Shown here: positions 61,801-64,000 of the stretch, in pieces
Layout: each line of letters begins with the position of its first letter
How positions within the stretch are numbered: position 1 is the first letter of the stretch
DNA from: Chryseobacterium sp. RU37D
GTDB taxonomy: Bacteria > Bacteroidota > Bacteroidia > Flavobacteriales > Weeksellaceae
Direction: 5' to 3'
Length of the DNA stretch: 64,000 nucleotides
NCBI RefSeq assembly: GCF_900156075.1
Contig: NZ_FTMM01000011.1
Coordinates: 42,129-106,128 of the forward strand
Made by a program: the position numbers and the translations under genes
Notes under the pieces: model-generated
What the model saw: the letters and a program-made list of their open reading frames with translations, nothing else
Database searches by the model: none
What the model was told of the DNA's origin: nothing

Positions 61801-62891
61801 TGATGCCGATGAACGATCTTAGAATTGATATCAGTGCGTTGCATAATTATAACAGAAACTTCTCCCATACCGGATTTAATTATCGGGATCCAGTCACAGG
61901 AGCTCCAAACCCTGATTATACTTTTGCAAATGATATGGTGACCTATTCAAATTCTGTAGTGCTTCTGAAAACAGCATTCAAAGACGGGGCAGCAATCTAT
62001 CAGGCTATTCGAGAAAATGCAAGAGCCTTATCGCTGCAGATGCCTGGGCAGGTTGAATCAAACGGTTTCAAAGATGGTTACGGAATCTCCAATGCTTATA
62101 TCTTGATTCCGGCATTCAGGGCAGCCGTTGAAGGGAAATCTCCTAAGTTAATGGGCAATCCTAAAAAAGCAGGGCTTCCAATTCCAAACTGGAAGATTAC
62201 TTATTCAGGATTAAAAAATATCCCGATTATTAACGGCCAGTTCTCGAAGTTTGATATTCTTCATGCTTATCAGGCAACGTATACAGCAACGGGTATCCAG
62301 TCAAGTATTGATTACTTTAACAGCCTTCATTCTTATGACGCTACCCAAAGGGATATTAATGATGATTATATCAATCCGTTTACATTTGCTCAGGTGGGTT
62401 ATGTAGAAAACTTCTCGCCGCTTATAGGGGTAGATGTTACAATGAGAAATAATATGCAGTTTGGTATTCAGTACAATAGATTAAGAACCTTGTTATTAGG
62501 ATTGGTAAACCATACCTTGACGGAAGACTCAAACAGCGAGTATGTAGTAAGGGTAGGCTATATCATTAGGAACTTCAGATTAGGAATGACCAACGTAAGA
62601 GGCCGTGGAAAAGGAAAGGGAAGTGACCTGAACATCAGAGGAGATTTCTCTTTAAGAGATAGCAAAACAAGCATTACTAATATATTGTTAGATGACTCGC
62701 AGGTGACAGGAGGTCAGAAGCTGATGAATATTAAAATTTCTGCGGACTACAATGTTTCTGAAAACCTGAACTTAAGAGTATTCTACGAGCAGATGACCTC
62801 TAAATACAAAATCTCAACAGCATTCCCACTGTCAACGATCAGAGCAGGTATTTCTGCGACGTTTACATTCGGAGACTCAAGAGGTTTCTAA
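55812..62891 (+). CDS. sprA: SprA, giant outer-membrane translocon of the type IX secretion system
   Basis: At about 2359 aa this is the largest gene in the window. SprA forms a 36-stranded outer-membrane barrel through which T9SS cargo passes, and it is needed for gliding in Flavobacterium. I choose the GTG at 55812 (MANNKYFNTFLF), which gives a signal peptide ending near SVRSFAQ; no ATG is near. The N-terminus carries YEAYYDIKTGMYFVYPKIGN. Repeated amphipathic beta-strands run to the end, and the C-terminus is FTFGDSRGF. The cargo gene at 31659 is a likely client. It is the second gene of a ruvA-sprA operon. Confidence 0.97.
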   Translation: MANNKYFNTFLFLSILFISVRSFAQVRPPAEPPIVKKDYQLADPTQYEAYYDIKTGMYFVYPKIGNTVTGPPTAMSPEEYKEFMLAAQTRAYYKEKSDRYSLMFRKDKSDAAKKGLIPSLTINNRLFETIFGSNKIEIIPSGYASFDFAGLYQKIDNPLILPQNRTSFTFDIDQRIQLGLIGKVGENLQLKANYDTQSGFAFENKMNLVWQAKGSWKDLKQKGLNDVDKPSAGGEDKIIKRVEFGNVNMPLSTSLIRGSQSLFGVKTEFQLGKTYGTVVLSQQQGEARNITVQGGGVVNTFKLNAIDYEDNQHYFLGHYFLNNYDNSLLNYPQINSKISITRLEVWVLDQGNTNLQYQKSIVGIRDLGDGGGLPNNDQAGFNLYSTINGLPGIRDASTAYNAIKGNNLPVASGGAQPYVDGEHFIFNKKARRLNQNEYTLQPQLGYISLNQKLNDNQLLAVSFSYTMNGSNQVYKVGEFSEESQVLVTKVLKPNTTVKTSSPMWDLMMKNIYSLDAGQVNQDGFILNVLYRDPQSGGKVNYLPVNNNDQIRSQPLIKLLNWDRLNVNGDLQSNGNSTGDGIFDFVNGITIRPETGRVIFTKVQPFGSFIQNVIGSNDPQFVFSDLYTQQKQVATSSNLAQRYTIEGRYKGTQGQGISLGAVNVPQGSVKVSANGVQLTEGIDYTVDYMLGTVTIINEQVKQSGQAINISLENQLTFNTQRKRFLGLNLERRFNENFILGGTIVNYSESPLTQKVNYGQEAVNNTMAGINLMYNNQLPFLTRLTDKIPLVNTEAPSNLNFKMEAAYLLPGLNKGINDQSYIDDFEQTTSKISLKEPTAWSLASKPEKNQADPIFQGAGKNNDITEGYGRGLLSWYNIDPRFWGIGGKAPNGITPQSVSNHASRRVQFSEIFNNRDFVAGEQTYTNTFDISYYPTEKGPYNVNPTPESTSARWAGIMRPITVSNFVNSNIEYVEFWMMDPYADGNTLGTAPKLLLQLGNVSEDILKDGQMQYENGLPTPSAPSTTTNSNWGTQPKQPPILYAFSSEGADRVAQDAGYDGLSSDQEAALFGNTFVNPVTGVNDPAIDDFVFYMSDKFTGNQASSVIQRYKYFRNPEGNSQSNSLEVASQTPDAEDINKDYNLDQSESYNQYEVNLDQGSLALGQNNIVDVKTVQAQFQNGSSAQVKWYLFRIPVSQYVNTAGDHDLSILNNVRFVRLLLKGFDQTSTLRFGTMDLVRSDWRKYPKNIAKTNDPATDEGSVVDVTPQNLEVGSVNIEENALNQPPYVLPPGIDRQILSGNAGAQRQNEASLYLKANGLLATEAKGVFKNTTLDMRRYKKLKLFVHAHDPVNRDPNVGQMDEKTKFFIRIGSDATDNYYEYEASLKLTSTNATAPMDIWPTENEVDLDIQSFVDAKIRRDKNFPNDITKRIQDSDFGGDVNLKKIYIKGRPSLGNITTIMLGIRNAGNRGGVSINRILWVNEIRLSEIENDGGYAGNASLNFNLGDFATVNTSASYTSVGFGNIDSKPAERNQSTQSAFSINTAINVDKLLPEKSGVKIPLNYSYSQTIEDPKYNPLDTDVEFNKAANKEQLKKVARTYTQQRSIGVVNMHKERMNQNKKPKFYDVENISVTAVYNDDFYRDIYTKRNYRQYLRGYIDYNYSFKPWVIKPFNKMISDTAKSAKYLKWVKEFNFNPIPTRLSFRTEIDRNYNELEFRNIDAILSGNYNDDFAAIKNRNFYFGWQYGLGFNFTKSLKLEINSATRTLNDNVDVNTMDNNSIFGNVFRAGRPVLYNHRVQLNYKLPFQYLPYLDFIDAELGYGFTYNWNARSTVLLNSPDGSLGSIGQNTNIIQATATADFTKFFGQFKYFKNISAKLQKRKQEIDSLNNIYTQAWEKNRYAYKKYKFKNRLTPLQSMAYFLTSFKHLDVNYSENNGTVLPGLLSAPNWYGYGQTLGGPTIGFLLGSQADIRRTVMENGWVSGSEFMTDPYVRMSTRELRANLQVMPMNDLRIDISALHNYNRNFSHTGFNYRDPVTGAPNPDYTFANDMVTYSNSVVLLKTAFKDGAAIYQAIRENARALSLQMPGQVESNGFKDGYGISNAYILIPAFRAAVEGKSPKLMGNPKKAGLPIPNWKITYSGLKNIPIINGQFSKFDILHAYQATYTATGIQSSIDYFNSLHSYDATQRDINDDYINPFTFAQVGYVENFSPLIGVDVTMRNNMQFGIQYNRLRTLLLGLVNHTLTEDSNSEYVVRVGYIIRNFRLGMTNVRGRGKGKGSDLNIRGDFSLRDSKTSITNILLDDSQVTGGQKLMNIKISADYNVSENLNLRVFYEQMTSKYKISTAFPLSTIRAGISATFTFGDSRGF

Positions 62892-62911
62892 TTAGAACAA
62901 AAATAAATTTT

Positions 62912-62941
62912 AATGTCCTTCAAATTTGGAGGACATTTTTT
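62912..62941 (+). terminator. Rho-independent terminator after sprA
   Basis: AATGTCCT (62912-62919) and AGGACATT (62930-62937) form a stem with an inner T-G and C-G pair, followed by TTTT. Confidence 0.8.
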
Positions 62942-62951
62942 ATATCCGATA

Positions 62952-62982
62952 TTTGAACCTTCTGGAATTTTGAATACATTTG
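62952..62982 (+). promoter_or_regulatory. Promoter of gcvH
   Basis: TTTG (62952-62955), 19-bp spacer, TACATTTG (62975-62982), a full consensus promoter 20 nt before the ATG at 63003. Confidence 0.75.
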
Positions 62983-63002
62983 TACAAAATAAAAATTAAA
63001 AA

Positions 63003-63380
63003 ATGAACACACCATCAGAATTAAAGTACACTAAAGATCACGAATGGATTAAGATCGAAGGTAATGTAGCTACAATCGGTATTACAGACTTCGCGCAAGG
63101 CGAGCTTGGAGATATCGTTTACGTGGATGTAGATACTGTAGATGACGATCTTGAAGGGGGTGCAGTTTTCGGAAGTGTAGAAGCTGTAAAAACAGTTTCA
63201 GATCTATTCCTGCCGATTTCAGGGAAAGTGATTGAATTCAATTCAGGATTGGAAGACCAGCCAGAATTATTGAATGCAGATCCTTATGGAAGCGGATGGA
63301 TCATCAAATTAGAAGTTGCTAAGGGTGCTGATCATTCAGATTTGCTTTCTGCTGAAGAATATCAGGCAATCATTGGATAA
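63003..63380 (+). CDS. gcvH: Glycine cleavage system H protein
   Basis: GcvH carries the aminomethyl group on lipoate between the P, T and L proteins. The 125-aa protein has the normal length. It begins YTKDHEWIKIEGNVATIGIT. The lipoylated lysine lies in GSVEAVKTVSDLFLPISG near residue 63, and NADPYGSGWIIKLE is near 97. It shares an 8-nt overlap with the VanZ-like gene. Confidence 0.97.
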   Translation: MNTPSELKYTKDHEWIKIEGNVATIGITDFAQGELGDIVYVDVDTVDDDLEGGAVFGSVEAVKTVSDLFLPISGKVIEFNSGLEDQPELLNADPYGSGWIIKLEVAKGADHSDLLSAEEYQAIIG

Positions 63381-63732
63381 GATTTTAAAAATATTTAGTA
63401 AGATACTGCCCATCTATTGGGCATTTCTTACTTATATGCTCCTCAAGCCGGGCGAGGAAAATCATGAATATTGGTTTATGTTCAATGGTATCGATAAAGT
63501 TTTGCATCTAAGCATCTTTGCGGCACTTGGATTCTTCTTCATGGCTGCATTTCCAAAAATTAGATTTTACTACTTCATTCAGATCATTCTTATATACGCC
63601 TTCCTTACCGAAATCCTTCAGGAAGAAATGGGGCTTGGCAGATCTATGGAAAATTTGGATATTGTTGCTGATACCATCGGTTGCCTCATCGGTTATTATA
63701 TTTATAAGTTTCTTGTCAAAAGATTTTTCTAA
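63373..63732 (+). CDS. VanZ-like membrane protein
   Basis: From the TTG at 63373 (MDKILKIFSKILPIYWAFLT) the protein has 119 aa; it overlaps the gcvH end by eight bases. A longer frame to 63316 would lie mostly within gcvH and is unlikely. Four membrane helices are seen. IDKVLHLSIFAALGFFFMAA and ILQEEMGLGRSMENLDIVAD-type sequence (D-K-x-x-H, E-x-x-Q, D-x-x-x-D) match the VanZ family of unknown function. Confidence 0.85.
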   Translation: MDKILKIFSKILPIYWAFLTYMLLKPGEENHEYWFMFNGIDKVLHLSIFAALGFFFMAAFPKIRFYYFIQIILIYAFLTEILQEEMGLGRSMENLDIVADTIGCLIGYYIYKFLVKRFF

Positions 63733-63958
63733 TACAATATTGACATTCAATTTTAATTCATTGCGAAGAGCACATTGATTCTGTGCTGATTTTGTTGAAT
63801 TAAAGCAATCTGAAAGCCTTTCTCAGCCTGCATTTAGAAGCGATCCTCGTTCAAACGTTGAAGATTTAGAAATTTGCCACCCTCCAGTCGCAGACTCGCC
63901 AACGCTCAATCGCCCAACTCACTCACCAGTTCACTAACAAATCCTTCATCTATCAAAC
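63733..63958. other. Gap at the right end
   Basis: About 225 bp without a clear gene. The part around 63840-63930 is more GC-rich (CCACCCTCCAGTCGCAGACT) than its surroundings and looks like dispersed repeat or relic sequence. No promoter matching the consensus is seen before the ATG at 63959. Confidence 0.35.
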
Positions 63959-64000
63959 ATGAGTTTAAAAAGTGTTAAATTATTCTCTCTAGTTTCCAGC
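63959..64000 (+). CDS. Possible start of a gene cut by the right edge
   Basis: Open for 14 codons from an ATG (MSLKSVKLFSLVSS) with no stop up to the edge. The text resembles the start of a bacterial protein, but this is too short to name or to be sure that it is coding. Confidence 0.3.
   Translation, partial: MSLKSVKLFSLVSS

Noticed and set aside
63316..63732. 138-aa version of the VanZ-like protein
   Set aside because: The extra N-terminus lies within gcvH in another frame and has no VanZ-like sequence; the TTG at 63373 gives a normal protein.

Overview
The window reads as chromosome of a Bacteroidota member of the Flavobacteriia, most like Chryseobacterium or a near relative. The DNA is AT-rich. 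Promoters carry the Bacteroidota -7 element TAnnTTTG, usually with a TTTG about 18-20 bp upstream, and Shine-Dalgarno sites are absent. SprA, a type IX secretion C-terminal signal and a GLPGLI protein point the same way. This assignment is inferred from gene content; no 16S gene is present.

Layout. 1-4677 (minus strand): a partial sensor histidine kinase, a membrane protein, a protein of unknown function and ClpB. 5059-20297 (plus strand): a nearly complete aerobic phenylacetate (paa) catabolon: TetR regulator, paaK, paaE, paaA-D, paaG, paaH, a small unknown protein, paaI, paaJ, paaY and paaZ. A REP-associated tyrosine transposase (RAYT) between two 33-nt palindromes and a frameshifted esterase lie between paaY and paaZ. 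Almost every wide gap between paa genes holds one of three families of degenerate palindromic repeats. 20823-27205: an enoyl-CoA hydratase-family gene, then a run of small membrane proteins, a winged-helix regulator, a Coq4-like protein and two lipoproteins. 27317-31541: FKBP isomerase, a serine-hydrolase remnant, Dtd, a Rieske-like lipoprotein, GreA, a HIT protein and ClpX. 31659-35296: a T9SS cargo protein, a small Gly/Pro-rich membrane protein, a TlpA-like protein and tRNA-Met(CAT).

35342-46318 is the accessory core. On the minus strand a 75-aa double-glycine-leader peptide with four cysteines heads a probable operon: GLPGLI protein, a C39-like/VKOR/DsbA disulfide-forming protein, a truncated C39 copy, a lipoprotein, a C39 peptidase ABC exporter and an HlyD adaptor. 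Divergent from it lie the N-terminal stub of a TPR protein, the C-terminal stub of a lantibiotic dehydratase, an intact SpaB_C-type protein and a secreted CocE/NonD hydrolase. I read this as a live exporter and disulfide pathway beside a decayed lanthipeptide-type locus. A candidate small RNA with its own promoter and terminator lies at about 46578-46668.

46667-64000 is mostly housekeeping: DUF3810 protein, FucP-like sugar transporter, acyltransferase, GtrA protein, N-acetylglucosamine kinase-like protein, malic enzyme, HAD hydrolase, RuvA, the giant SprA translocon, GcvH and a VanZ-like protein. The start of one further gene may sit at the right edge.

How the genes work together: PaaK activates phenylacetate, PaaABCDE epoxidises the ring, PaaG and PaaZ isomerise and open it, PaaH and PaaJ carry out beta-oxidation, and PaaI/PaaY are thioesterases that probably clear dead-end CoA esters. 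A TetR-type operator lies over the paaK start site. No dedicated PaaF is visible.
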